This document shows, piece by piece, positions 37,839 to 46,309 of a stretch of 64,000 nucleotides of DNA. This DNA is from Denitromonas ohlonensis (lineage in GTDB: Bacteria; Pseudomonadota; Gammaproteobacteria; Burkholderiales; Rhodocyclaceae), in the NCBI RefSeq assembly GCF_007625205.1, contig NZ_VMNI01000006.1, positions 284,032-348,031 on the forward strand, written 5' to 3'. The number at the start of each line of letters is the position of its first letter. Within the stretch, counting starts at the first letter, position 1. The translations under genes were made by a program, and so were the position numbers. The notes below the pieces were generated by a model, which ran no database searches, had not been told where the DNA came from, and worked only from the letters and a program-made list of their open reading frames with translations.

Positions 37839-37845
37839 CGCGCTC

Positions 37846-38313
37846 TCATCCACTCGAATAAGACACATCAAGCTCAAATGAAACAGGGAAAACTGGATTT
37901 TCGCTTGTTGTATCCCAAATTTTTACGTATCCGTCTGGGTCGTCGCCGTAGCGGATAGACCCAACAACATCTTGGGTAAAGATCCGAATACGTATCTCAA
38001 CGGCAGGATCTAGATCACGGATAAGCTCAAACAGTTGGGCAGGAAGATCCGCATAAAAAGTGATGGACGGGCGAACCTGCTCTTTGGTCTCACTATCGAG
38101 CCACGCCCCAATGAAGTGCAGCTCCGGTCTTGGAAATTTTGAATTCTCCTCTGTGAACTCTACGTAGCCTTGCCTCACCTCTTCACCTGCCACCGTTAGC
38201 AGAGATTCTCGCCTCGGCATGCGTATTTCAAATGAAATCGTCGTGTCAAAGCGAGTCTCTATCGACTTGATACGTATGCGCTTTCGTACGAGGTGAAAGT
38301 CGAGTGTGGCCAT
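37846..38313 (-). CDS. Hypothetical protein of atypical base composition
   Basis: A 155-residue protein of unknown family, predicted mostly beta, with no signal or membrane segment. It starts MATLDFHLVRKRIRIKSIETRFDT (first part) and contains the acidic stretch YGDDPDGYVKIWD. Its DNA is clearly lower in GC than the neighbours, with codons rare in the rest of the window. It is flanked by palindromic repeats on both sides (37610-37838 and 38349-38461). This suggests a gene acquired by transfer. The ribosome site is weak. Confidence 0.65.
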   Translation of the reverse strand: MATLDFHLVRKRIRIKSIETRFDTTISFEIRMPRRESLLTVAGEEVRQGYVEFTEENSKFPRPELHFIGAWLDSETKEQVRPSITFYADLPAQLFELIRDLDPAVEIRIRIFTQDVVGSIRYGDDPDGYVKIWDTTSENPVFPVSFELDVSYSSG

Positions 38314-38348
38314 GGAGATACCTATCAGAACGAGGGATGCTAGCGAGT

Positions 38349-38461
38349 GTAGCCCGGATACAGGCCCAAGGCCGGAATCCGGGATGGGTGTTTGACCGAC
38401 CCGCATTGCATGTTGCGCGCACAGCGACTGCTCCCGGATGCGCTGCGCTTTTCCGGGCTAC
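38349..38461. repeat. Inverted-repeat element, family C
   Basis: The ends are GTAGCCCGGA and TCCGGGCTAC, perfectly complementary over 10 bp, 113 bases apart. Internal segments (AATCCGGGA, CTCCCGGATGCGCTGCGC) match the element at 52118-52204. It lies upstream of the atypical hypothetical gene and has no open frame of its own. Confidence 0.7.
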
Positions 38462-38486
38462 GGGTCTGCGGCGGCCGAGGTAATCG

Positions 38487-39398
38487 TCAGGCCGCGACCA
38501 GCCATTCACCCTCGCGGCGGGCCACGCCGGCTTTGACGAGGCTGTCGACCAGCCAGTCGGCGAGGCGTTCGGGGGTTTCGTTGAGGAAGCGTTGGTTGGC
38601 GATGCGGAACAGCGGGGTGCTGTCGAGCCAGCCGGGCAGGTCGGCGAGGGGCATGCGGCGCATGTCGAGGAGTGAGAAGGTGACGCAGCCGCGGATGGCG
38701 TTGCGGGCCATGCGGCTGCCGTCTTCTTCGAAGGCGCGCAGGCGGGCGTAGGCGGCGGCGAGGGCTTCGTCGACTTCAACAAACGGCGCGCCGTGGCCGG
38801 GGATGACATGGCGCACCGGCAGGCGGGCGATGACGTCGAGCGTGCGACGGGCTTCGCCGATGCCGTCGCCGGTGCCGAGCACGTCGGCAAACAGAATGCC
38901 GAAGCCCTCGCGCCACAGGGCGTCGCCGGAGATGAGCACGCCATGCTCGCGATTGAAGAACATCAGCGCGTCCATGTCGTGGCCGGGCGCGGCGAGCGCC
39001 TGCCAGTGCATGCCGCCCATGTCGCGCTCAAAGCCGGGGTGGATCTTGGCGTCGGCGGAAAAGCGCTCACCGGTCTGCTTGGCGACGGAGAGCAGCAAGG
39101 CGTTTTCGTCCCATTGCTGCACGGCGTCGTGCATGCCGGCGGGCACGGTGATGCGGCAGCCGAAGGCGCGCTGCACCGCGGCGTTGCCGCCGATGTGGTC
39201 GGAGTGCGAGTGGGTGTTGACGATGTCGGTGAGCGGGCAGCCGTCGAGCGCGCTGCGCACCAGGGCGACGGTCTGATCGGCGTGGCTGACATAGCCGGTG
39301 TCGACCAGCACGGCGCTGTCGCCCTCGAAGAGCAGGATGTTGTTGGACGACAGCCAGCCCCGCTCGAGGACATGGATGGACGCGGGCAGGCGGCTCAT
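38487..39398 (-). CDS. MBL-fold metallo-hydrolase
   Basis: A 303-residue metallo-beta-lactamase-fold enzyme. It has the metal motif HSHSDHIGG (about residues 63-71), a later His in LAAPGHDMDAL, an Asp in ISGDALW and a His in VIPGHGAPF. A C-terminal winged-helix-like extension (ERLADWLVDSLVKAGVARREGEWL) is typical of the LACTB2/hydroxyacyl-hydrolase-like branch. It is the last gene of the long leftward array and overlaps the preceding small gene by four bases. The substrate is unknown. Confidence 0.9.
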   Translation of the reverse strand: MSRLPASIHVLERGWLSSNNILLFEGDSAVLVDTGYVSHADQTVALVRSALDGCPLTDIVNTHSHSDHIGGNAAVQRAFGCRITVPAGMHDAVQQWDENALLLSVAKQTGERFSADAKIHPGFERDMGGMHWQALAAPGHDMDALMFFNREHGVLISGDALWREGFGILFADVLGTGDGIGEARRTLDVIARLPVRHVIPGHGAPFVEVDEALAAAYARLRAFEEDGSRMARNAIRGCVTFSLLDMRRMPLADLPGWLDSTPLFRIANQRFLNETPERLADWLVDSLVKAGVARREGEWLVAA

Positions 39399-39580
39399 GT
39401 CGCGTCCGGCAGGTCGTCGTCCGGCGTGATCGCGACATGGTCTGCCGCGGGCGGCTGGGCCTCGGCGTCGGTCGGGTCGTCAGTGTGGTCGTTGCCGAAG
39501 ATCTCGTCGGCCGAGCGGCCACAGCCGGTGCAGGTTTCGGAATCGGGGTCGATCTCGCAGATGCCGATGCATTCAGACAT
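39395..39580 (-). CDS. DUF1289-like small cysteine-rich protein
   Basis: A 61-residue protein with the pattern CIGICEIDPDSETCTGCGRSADEI, matching the four-Cys core of DUF1289 proteins, then an acidic tail (ITPDDDLPDAT). It probably binds a metal. Its stop overlaps the MBL-fold gene start (ATGA), and it follows sbtB by 30 bases. A second member of the same family lies just upstream of sbtA at 40973-41164, so the transporter pair is bracketed by paralogues. Confidence 0.75.
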   Translation of the reverse strand: MSECIGICEIDPDSETCTGCGRSADEIFGNDHTDDPTDAEAQPPAADHVAITPDDDLPDAT

Positions 39581-39610
39581 GCGCGCTCCTGTATGGCGAG
39601 CCGCTGGGGC

Positions 39611-39922
39611 TCAAAATTTTTCGGGCCGCAGCACCTCGACCTCGCTGACCCACATGATCATCGCGTAGTTGTCGTAGTACTGCGCCTGCAAGTGGGCGGA
39701 GATGGCGGCGGCGGTGTCGTCGTTGCACACCACTTCGATGCGGATGTTGCTACTGGCGTCCCAGCCGGCGTTGCGCACCCCGCGATTGCCTTTGCCGCGC
39801 GCCTCGGTGATGGTGTAGCCGTGTGCACCGAGGCGGTCAAGATCGCGCACCAGCACGCTCTCGATCGCCGCTTCGGTGACGATGGTGAGCAGCTTGCGGA
39901 GATGGTCGTTGGCCAGGCTCAT
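39611..39922 (-). CDS. sbtB: PII-like protein SbtB
   Basis: A 103-residue PII-superfamily protein. It has the ferredoxin-like core (HLRKLLTIVTEAAIESVLVRDL), the T-loop start YTITEARGKGNRGVRNAG and a C-terminal strand EVEVLRPEKF. It lacks the Tyr-uridylation site of GlnB/GlnK. SbtB binds adenine nucleotides and gates the bicarbonate transporter SbtA. The C-terminal redox loop of cyanobacterial SbtB is absent. It starts three bases after sbtA, as expected for the pair. Confidence 0.88.
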   Translation of the reverse strand: MSLANDHLRKLLTIVTEAAIESVLVRDLDRLGAHGYTITEARGKGNRGVRNAGWDASSNIRIEVVCNDDTAAAISAHLQAQYYDNYAMIMWVSEVEVLRPEKF

Positions 39923-39925
39923 GGC

Positions 39926-40876
39926 TCAGGCTCCAAAGAAGGCGTGGGTGCGCTCGGCCATCACATGATAAAGCGGCACGCCGACCAGCACATTGAACGG
40001 AAAGGTAATGCCCAGCGCGGCAGTGAGCGACAGCGTGGGGTTGGCCTCGGGCACCGACACCCGCATGGCCGCCGGCACCGCGATGTACGAGGCCGAGGCC
40101 GCCAGCGTGGTGAGCACCGCCGTGCCGCCGACCGACAGGCCGAGCGCCCAACCCAGCACCGCGCCGATCACCGCCGAAAACACCGGCATGACCACGCCGA
40201 AGCCGAGCAGGAACAGGCCGTACTGGCGCAGCGAGCCGACCTGCGCGGCGGTGATCAGACCCATTTCGAGCAGGAAGATGGCGAGGATGCCCTTGAACAG
40301 ATCGAAGAACAGCGGCTTGATGGAGACCACGCCTTCCGGCCCGGCAATCCAGCCAATCAGCAGACCGCCGAGCAGCAGCACGATGCCCTTGCCGAGGAAG
40401 ACCTCGTGCATCACCGCGCCCCAGCGCGTCTCGTTCGAGATACCACGCGCCAGCACGATGCCGACCAGAATGGCCGGCACTTCGAGCACCACCAGCAGCA
40501 ACGGCATGTGCGCTTCGAAAAAGATCTCGCGGGTGCCGAAATAGGCCACCGCCACGGCGTAGGTGCCGACGCTGACCGAGCCGTAGTGCGCGGCGATCGA
40601 CGCGGCGTCAGCGCGCTTGAATCGGCCGAGGTAGCGCAGCACCGGAAACGCCACCAGCGGCAGCAAGAAGCCCATGGCCAGCACCGCCAAGATCTGCGGC
40701 AACAGATCGCCAAAGGGTTGCTTGGCCAGCTCGATGCCGCCCTTCAGACCGATGGCCAGCAGCAGCAGGATGCTCACAAAATCGTAGATCGCGGCGGGCA
40801 GACGCAGCTCTGCACGCGCCAGCCCGGCAAACAGCCCGAGCAGGAAGAACAGGATGATCGGATCGATCGGATTCAT
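39926..40876 (-). CDS. sbtA: Sodium-dependent bicarbonate transporter SbtA
   Basis: A 316-residue membrane protein with about ten helices in two inverted halves, belonging to the SbtA family (LRLPAAIYDFVSILLLLAIGLKGG, AHYGSVSVGTYAVAVAYF, VLTTLAASASYIAVPAAMR). In cyanobacteria SbtA is a high-affinity Na+/HCO3- symporter. The start at 40876 gives MNPIDPIILFFLLG; upstream codons are not family-like. In this array the imported bicarbonate could feed the methylcrotonyl-CoA carboxylase encoded by liuB and liuD (inference). Confidence 0.9.
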   Translation of the reverse strand: MNPIDPIILFFLLGLFAGLARAELRLPAAIYDFVSILLLLAIGLKGGIELAKQPFGDLLPQILAVLAMGFLLPLVAFPVLRYLGRFKRADAASIAAHYGSVSVGTYAVAVAYFGTREIFFEAHMPLLLVVLEVPAILVGIVLARGISNETRWGAVMHEVFLGKGIVLLLGGLLIGWIAGPEGVVSIKPLFFDLFKGILAIFLLEMGLITAAQVGSLRQYGLFLLGFGVVMPVFSAVIGAVLGWALGLSVGGTAVLTTLAASASYIAVPAAMRVSVPEANPTLSLTAALGITFPFNVLVGVPLYHVMAERTHAFFGA

Positions 40877-40972
40877 GGTCGCTCTCAGGCAAGGTGGGGC
40901 GAGACGCCCCCGGGCCACACCGCGCGAGCGCGATACAGCCCGGCGAACAGACTGCGTTCTGGCGAAAAGGTT

Positions 40973-41164
40973 CTATCGCTCGCCGGACTCGAACCCATCG
41001 AGCGCCGCTTCGCGCTCGGCGACCCGCGCCAGGATCGCCCGCTTCTCGTCATCGCCGATGCGACTCCAGGCGGTGATCTCGTCGATCGTGCGGGTACAGC
41101 CCTCGCACAGGCCGGTGCGGGGGTCCATTTTACAGATGTCGATGCACGGTGACGCCACACTCAT
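40973..41164 (-). CDS. DUF1289 family protein
   Basis: A 63-residue protein with the family core [26 protein letters not shown] followed by [19 protein letters not shown]. The four cysteines suggest metal binding; function is unknown. The ATG at 41164 overlaps the stop of liuE (ATGA), so it is translationally coupled to HMG-CoA lyase. A TTG two codons earlier is less likely. Confidence 0.88.
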   Translation of the reverse strand: MSVASPCIDICKMDPRTGLCEGCTRTIDEITAWSRIGDDEKRAILARVAEREAALDGFESGER

Positions 41165-42075
41165 ACGCAAGCGCCCCGCTTGGCCAGCACCGCGCGCGCC
41201 ACTTTGGACGACGGCTCGCGGTTCAGTTGCGCGCTGATCCAGGCCGCGGTGTCGACCAGCGTGTTCAGATCAATGCCGGTCTCCAGACCGAGGCCGTTGA
41301 GCATATAGACCACGTCTTCGGTCGCCACGTTACCCGAGGCGCCGGCCGCGTAGGGGCAGCCGCCCAGCCCGCCGACCGAGGCGTCGAACACCGCCACACC
41401 CATCTCCAGCGAAGCGTAGATGTTGGCCAGCGCCTGACCGTAGGTGTCGTGATAGTGACCGGCCAGCTTGTCGATCGCCACGCGCGCGGCGACCGCCTCG
41501 AGCATGCGTTGCGTCTTGCCCGGCGTGCCGGTGCCGATGGTGTCGCCCAGGCTGATTTCATAGCAGCCCATGTCGAACAGCGTGGCGGCCACCTCGGCCA
41601 CGGCAGCCGGGGCAATCTCGCCTTCGTAGGGACAGCCGAGCACGCAGGAGACATAGCCGCGCACCTTCACGCCCGCCGCCTGGGCCGCGGCCATCACCGG
41701 CTCAAAACGGGCCAGCGATTCGGCGATGGAGCAGTTGATGTTCTTCTGGCTGAAGGACTCGGAGGCCGCGCCAAACACCGCCACCTCGGTGGCTCCGGCC
41801 GCCAGCGCGGCCTCGAAACCTTTGAGGTTGGGCGTGAGCACCGGGTAGCCGACGCCCGACAGGCGATTGATGCGCGCCATCACCTCGCTGTTGTCGGCCA
41901 TCTGCGGCACCCATTTGGGCGACACAAACGAGGCGGCCTCGATGGTTTTGAGGCCGGCCGCACCAAGGCGGGCGATCAGCTCGACCTTGACCTCGGTCGA
42001 GATGATCTGCTTTTCATTTTGCAGCCCGTCGCGCGGGCCGACATCAACGATGCGAACCTGGGTTGGCATGGTCAT
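41161..42075 (-). CDS. liuE: Hydroxymethylglutaryl-CoA lyase
   Basis: A 304-residue TIM-barrel lyase that splits HMG-CoA into acetyl-CoA and acetoacetate, the last step of leucine catabolism. It has [17 protein letters not shown] (metal Asp and catalytic Arg), the conserved [10 protein letters not shown] and [19 protein letters not shown] with the signature Cys. The start at 42075 has AAAGGA seven bases upstream; ATGs at 42093 and 42069 are possible. It lies 102 bases after liuD, with a dispersed repeat in the gap. Confidence 0.95.
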   Translation of the reverse strand: MTMPTQVRIVDVGPRDGLQNEKQIISTEVKVELIARLGAAGLKTIEAASFVSPKWVPQMADNSEVMARINRLSGVGYPVLTPNLKGFEAALAAGATEVAVFGAASESFSQKNINCSIAESLARFEPVMAAAQAAGVKVRGYVSCVLGCPYEGEIAPAAVAEVAATLFDMGCYEISLGDTIGTGTPGKTQRMLEAVAARVAIDKLAGHYHDTYGQALANIYASLEMGVAVFDASVGGLGGCPYAAGASGNVATEDVVYMLNGLGLETGIDLNTLVDTAAWISAQLNREPSSKVARAVLAKRGACV

Positions 42076-42117
42076 CGGTTTTTCCTTTGTCATCTCATCC
42101 AATCCATTCAGTCGGAC

Positions 42118-42181
42118 GTAGGGCGGGTTTCAACCCGCCGCGACGCTTGCAGCTACCGCGGCCGGATGAATCCGGCCCTAC
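42118..42181. repeat. Palindromic repeat, family D, containing the liuD stop
   Basis: It starts GTAGGGCGGGTTTCAACCCG (hairpin GGCGGGTTTCAACCCGCC) and ends with a second hairpin GGCCGGATGAATCCGGCC and CTAC. The left 22 bases recur exactly, inverted, at 61217-61238. The terminal CTAC supplies the TAG stop of liuD (42178-42180). The hairpins could also attenuate transcription between liuD and liuE. Confidence 0.75.
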
Positions 42182-44178
42182 GCCTTCACCTCGAACTCGA
42201 CCAACTCGTCGCCATCGCCGACCTGGTCGCCCACCATGAAGCGGAAGGCCTTGACCGTGCCAGCGGCCGGCGCGTTGATGGTGTGCTCCATTTTCATGGC
42301 TTCGAGAATCAGCAGCGGTGCGCCCTTCTCGACCGCCGCACCTTCCGCTGCGATGAGCGAAATCACCTTGCCCGGCATCGGTGCCAGCAGGCCACCTTCG
42401 GCACCGCCGCCTTCACCCGAGTAATGCAGCGGGTCGACATTCGACAGCTGCCAGGCGCGACCATGGGAGAACACGTGGCGCTTCTCGTTGGCGGCCACCA
42501 CGGTGGCGTCCATGCGCATGCCGTCGAGTTCGACGCGCAGCAGGCCGCGATCATTCAGCTCGCCGCGCGCTTCGACCGACTGGCCGTTCACCGTCAGCGT
42601 GTAGCCGTCGGCGCGGTAGGCCACGTTCACCGTCTGCTGTTCTTCGCCGTGGCGGAAGATCAGGTCGCGCTTGGCGGAGGCGTTCAGACGCCAGCCGTCG
42701 CGGGCATGCCAGGGCGAGAGCGGGTCTTCGTCACGGCGGGCTTTGGCCGCGCCGCGATTGGCTTCGCGCAGCAGCTCGGCGAGTGCCGCCACCTGCCAGA
42801 CCTCGATCGGCGTGGCCTTGGCTTCGGGGAAAAGATAGGCCTTTTCGCGCTCGATCAGGCCGGTGTCGAGGTCGGCGCCCGAAAAAGCCGGGCAGGCGGT
42901 GAGCCGCGACAGGAAGCTGATGTTGTTCGACACGCCGGCCACGCGATACTCGGCCAGCGCCTGCAGCATGCGCGCCAGCGCGCGGTCGCGGTTCTGGTCC
43001 CAGACGATGAGCTTGGCGATCATCGGGTCGTAATGCGGGCTGATCTCGTCGCCCTCTTCGACGCCGGTATCGACCCGCACATGCAGGTTCTCGGCCGGCG
43101 GCGAGAGGTGCAGCAGCTTGCCGGTAGAGGGCAAAAAGCCCTTGTCCGGGTCTTCGGCGTAGATCCGCGCTTCGAGCGCGTGACCGCGAATCTGCAACTG
43201 CTCCTGGGCCAGCGGCAGCGGCTCACCCGAGGCGACACGCAATTGCCACTCGACCAGGTCGAGGCCGGTGATCATCTCGGTGACCGGGTGTTCCACCTGC
43301 AGACGGGTGTTCATCTCCATGAAGTAGAAGGTGCCGTCCTGGTTGGCGATGAACTCGACCGTGCCGGCGCCGACATAGCCGACCGCCTTGGCCGCATCGA
43401 CCGCCGCCTTGCCCATGGCCGCACGACGCTCGGGCGTCATGCCCGGCGCGGGGGCTTCTTCGAGCACTTTCTGGTGGCGGCGCTGCACCGAGCAGTCGCG
43501 TTCGAACAGATACACGCAGTTGCCCTGGGTGTCGCCAAACACCTGGATCTCGATGTGGCGCGGGCGCGTCAGATACTTCTCGATCAGCACATGCTCGTCG
43601 CCAAAGCTGGAGATGGCCTCGCGCTTGCACGAGCCGAGCAAATCGAGAAAGTCTTCGCTCTTCTCAACCAGACGCATGCCCTTGCCGCCACCGCCCGCAG
43701 CGGCCTTGATCAGCACCGGGTAACCGATGCCGTCGGCCTCGCGCTTGAGCAGGTCGGGGTCCTGATCGTCGCCGTGATAGCCCGGGGTCAGCGGCACACC
43801 GGCCGCGCCCATGATCTTCTTGGCTTCAGACTTGGAGCCCATGGCGTGTATCGCCGCCACCGGCGGGCCGATGAAGACGATGCCAGCCTCGTCGCAGGCG
43901 TGGCAGAAATCTTCGTTTTCAGACAAAAAACCGTAGCCCGGGTGGATCGCCTGCGCGCCGGTCTGCTTGGCCGCGCCGATGATCTTGTCGATCACCAGAT
44001 AGCTTTCCTTGACCGCTGCCGGCCCGATCAGCACCGCCTCGTCGGCCATGCGCACATGGCGGGCGTTGGCGTCGGCTTCCGAATACACGGCCACGGTCTT
44101 GATACCCATGCGCCGCGCGGTTTTGATGACGCGGCAGGCGATCTCGCCACGGTTCGCAATCAGAATCTTGTCAAACAT
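42178..44178 (-). CDS. liuD: Methylcrotonyl-CoA carboxylase, biotin-containing alpha subunit
   Basis: A 666-residue subunit. The biotin carboxylase domain covers about 1-450 (FDKILIANRGEIACRVIKTA, ATP-grasp AAAGGGGKGM, EMNTRLQVEHPVTE), followed by a linker domain and a C-terminal biotin carrier with biotinyl Lys629 in EAMKMEH. It carboxylates biotin with ATP and bicarbonate for transfer by LiuB. The same architecture serves propionyl- and geranyl-CoA carboxylases; the liu context decides for methylcrotonyl-CoA. The stop codon lies inside a dispersed repeat. Confidence 0.94.
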   Translation of the reverse strand: MFDKILIANRGEIACRVIKTARRMGIKTVAVYSEADANARHVRMADEAVLIGPAAVKESYLVIDKIIGAAKQTGAQAIHPGYGFLSENEDFCHACDEAGIVFIGPPVAAIHAMGSKSEAKKIMGAAGVPLTPGYHGDDQDPDLLKREADGIGYPVLIKAAAGGGGKGMRLVEKSEDFLDLLGSCKREAISSFGDEHVLIEKYLTRPRHIEIQVFGDTQGNCVYLFERDCSVQRRHQKVLEEAPAPGMTPERRAAMGKAAVDAAKAVGYVGAGTVEFIANQDGTFYFMEMNTRLQVEHPVTEMITGLDLVEWQLRVASGEPLPLAQEQLQIRGHALEARIYAEDPDKGFLPSTGKLLHLSPPAENLHVRVDTGVEEGDEISPHYDPMIAKLIVWDQNRDRALARMLQALAEYRVAGVSNNISFLSRLTACPAFSGADLDTGLIEREKAYLFPEAKATPIEVWQVAALAELLREANRGAAKARRDEDPLSPWHARDGWRLNASAKRDLIFRHGEEQQTVNVAYRADGYTLTVNGQSVEARGELNDRGLLRVELDGMRMDATVVAANEKRHVFSHGRAWQLSNVDPLHYSGEGGGAEGGLLAPMPGKVISLIAAEGAAVEKGAPLLILEAMKMEHTINAPAAGTVKAFRFMVGDQVGDGDELVEFEVKA

Positions 44179-44199
44179 GTCTCTTCTCCACGATTTCGT

Positions 44200-44844
44200 T
44201 CATTGTTCTTGTCCGCCGAGCACCACAGTGCCGGTCGGTGTTTCGATTTCCGCGCTCAGCCACGGGGCCTCGCCCCGGCTGAGTTCTTGCCATTCGATAC
44301 TGTCGTCGAGCCCGAGCGACGCCATCAGCGCACGCAGCGCGACCAACTCGGCATGCGCACCGCGCAAGCGCTTCAAGCGGCAGCCCACATCGACCAACTG
44401 CGCCGCCGGGTGGGTGTTGCCCGACCACTGAATAAGCGCCGGCAGCACGCCGCCAAAACCCGGCTGTCCATCGGCCGGCACCGTAATGCGCCAGTCCAGC
44501 GCGCCACGCGACATGGCGATCACCTCGCCCATCGCCGCGCCACCCAAAGCCGCGTCGCGCGCGATGTCGTCGCTGCGGGCTGCCCAGGTGGCGAGCCGTG
44601 GCGCAGCGTCGGCCGCGACCACATCCAGCCCGAACCAGCGGGGTCGCCCCGGTGCGGGCGCGGCCGGATCAACCGCAATCACTTCGAGATACACGCCCTC
44701 GCCCAAAGACAGCAAAGCGTTGTGTGTGCCCATGCGCGCATGCTCGCCACCGGTCTGCAAGCTGACGCCCAACTGCGCCTCAAGCCACGCCACACCGGCG
44801 GCTCGCGTAGGCGCGGTGATCACCAGATGATCAATACGCTTCAT
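44200..44844 (-). CDS. VOC/glyoxalase-like domain protein
   Basis: A 214-residue protein that begins MKRIDHLVITAPTRAAGVAWLEAQLGV, the typical opening of the glyoxalase-like (Glyoxalase_3) fold, and continues with VYLEVIAVDP and GRPRWFGLD. These proteins usually act on small ketones, aldehydes or CoA esters through a metal site, but the exact reaction is unknown. It is coupled to the DUF4126 gene by a four-base overlap and lies 21 bases before liuD. Confidence 0.85.
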   Translation of the reverse strand: MKRIDHLVITAPTRAAGVAWLEAQLGVSLQTGGEHARMGTHNALLSLGEGVYLEVIAVDPAAPAPGRPRWFGLDVVAADAAPRLATWAARSDDIARDAALGGAAMGEVIAMSRGALDWRITVPADGQPGFGGVLPALIQWSGNTHPAAQLVDVGCRLKRLRGAHAELVALRALMASLGLDDSIEWQELSRGEAPWLSAEIETPTGTVVLGGQEQ

Positions 44845-45497
44845 GCCGCCACCTGGCCCGAACGCGGCCGCAGCAGACGCCGCACGAAGCGCCACAGACT
44901 CACGATCAGCCACAGCGCCAGCACCATGAACACCACCAGCGCCGCCAGAAAGACCAGCGGGTAGTTGAACAAGGTCCACACGCCCCCGGCGAACAACGCG
45001 TCTTCGCCAAAAGAGGTCACCACATTGCTCACCGGTTCGGGTGAGGTGTTGATGGCGGCCCGCGCGCCGGCTTTGGCAAGGTGAGTGCCCGCCGCCAGCG
45101 AACCGCCGAGCAAGGCGGCAAGCATCTGCGCACTGCCCGACTGATCACCCATCACCGCTGCCGCCAAGGCGGCACCGGCCGGAATGCGGATGAAGGTGTG
45201 CACCGCGTCCCACACCGAATCGAGCCAGGGCAGCTTGTCGGCAAAAAATTCGGCCAGCAGCATCAGGCCCGACAGGCCCAGCACCAGCGGATGCGTAAGC
45301 ACATCGAGCTCACCCGGCAGTTGCACGCCACCGAAACGCCCCACCGCACCGAGCACGAACACCAGCGCATACAGGCGCAAACCGCTCGCCCAGCCCAGCC
45401 CGGCCGCCAGCGCGGCGAGCGAGGCCATGTCGACCGGCAGGTCGCGCCAGTCGAGCATGGGCTGCACGTTGGTGAGCAGGGTGCTCAGTTCATCCAT
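44841..45497 (-). CDS. DUF4126 family membrane protein
   Basis: A 218-residue membrane protein with about five helices, matching DUF4126 (ASLAALAAGLGWASGLRLYALV, GLMLLAEFFADKLPWLDSVWDAVHTFIRIPAGAALAA first and second parts). The family has no known function. It lies 12 bases after liuC and overlaps the VOC gene, so it is embedded in the leucine operon. Confidence 0.85.
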   Translation of the reverse strand: MDELSTLLTNVQPMLDWRDLPVDMASLAALAAGLGWASGLRLYALVFVLGAVGRFGGVQLPGELDVLTHPLVLGLSGLMLLAEFFADKLPWLDSVWDAVHTFIRIPAGAALAAAVMGDQSGSAQMLAALLGGSLAAGTHLAKAGARAAINTSPEPVSNVVTSFGEDALFAGGVWTLFNYPLVFLAALVVFMVLALWLIVSLWRFVRRLLRPRSGQVAA

Positions 45498-45509
45498 GGC
45501 GGTGGCCGA

Positions 45510-46298
45510 TCAGGCCTGCGGCACCCAGGCGGCCGGGCGCTTGTCGAGGAAGGCGCTCAGGCCTTCCCTGGCTTCGGGCGTGCTGCGCAGCTGGGCAATG
45601 CGTTGTGAGGTGTCTTCGACCACCGCGTCGGAGACCGGCTTGTTGGCCACCGCACGGATCAAGTCCTTGGCCGCGGCCTGCGATTTGGGGCCGCCCTGCA
45701 TCAGCGCGGCGACGATCTCGGCGACCTTGTCATCCAGCGCCTCGGGCGCGACCACTTCATGCGCCAGCCCCAGCTCGCCGGCCCGGGCGGCGCTGATGCG
45801 CTCGGCGGTCTGGAAATAACGGTAGCTCTGACGCTCGCCAATGGCGCGGATCACATAGGGGCTGATCGCCGAGGGGATGATGCCGAACTTGACCTCGGAG
45901 GTCGCAAAAATGGCCTTCTCGCTGGCCACGCAGATATCGCAGGCCGAGGCCAGACCCATGCCGCCGCCCAGCGCGGCGCCCTGCACGCGGGCAATGGTCG
46001 GGGTATTCATTTCGGAGAGCACCCGCAGCATGCCGGCGAGCTTGCGCGCATCGGCCACGTTGGCTTCGATACTTGCCTCGCCGGCGGCTTTCATCCAGTT
46101 CAGGTCGGCGCCGGCGGAGAAGCTCTTGCCCCGCCCGGCCAACACCACCACCCGCACCGACGCATCCGTATCGAGCTGCTGGCAGGCGGCGGTGAGGTCG
46201 GCGATGAGCTGCGCGTTGAAGGCGTTGTGCACATCGGGGCGGTTCATCCACAGCGTGGCGATGGCGCCGTCGCGTTCGATTTCAAGGGTTTCGTACAT
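45510..46298 (-). CDS. liuC: Methylglutaconyl-CoA hydratase (enoyl-CoA hydratase family)
   Basis: A 262-residue crotonase-fold enzyme. It has MNRPDVHNAFN, the oxyanion loop GRGKSFSAGADLNWMK and the ARVQGAALGGGMGLASACDI block with the conserved active-site region. It hydrates 3-methylglutaconyl-CoA to HMG-CoA in leucine catabolism. The assignment over other enoyl-CoA hydratases rests on its place between liuB and liuD. Confidence 0.92.
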   Translation of the reverse strand: MYETLEIERDGAIATLWMNRPDVHNAFNAQLIADLTAACQQLDTDASVRVVVLAGRGKSFSAGADLNWMKAAGEASIEANVADARKLAGMLRVLSEMNTPTIARVQGAALGGGMGLASACDICVASEKAIFATSEVKFGIIPSAISPYVIRAIGERQSYRYFQTAERISAARAGELGLAHEVVAPEALDDKVAEIVAALMQGGPKSQAAAKDLIRAVANKPVSDAVVEDTSQRIAQLRSTPEAREGLSAFLDKRPAAWVPQA

Positions 46299-46309
46299 GT
46301 CTCTTCCTC

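Noticed and set aside
41149..44964. 1271-codon open frame on the + strand opposite liuE, liuD and neighbours
   Set aside because: Antisense to several certain genes and composed of shadow-type sequence; its length reflects the high GC content.
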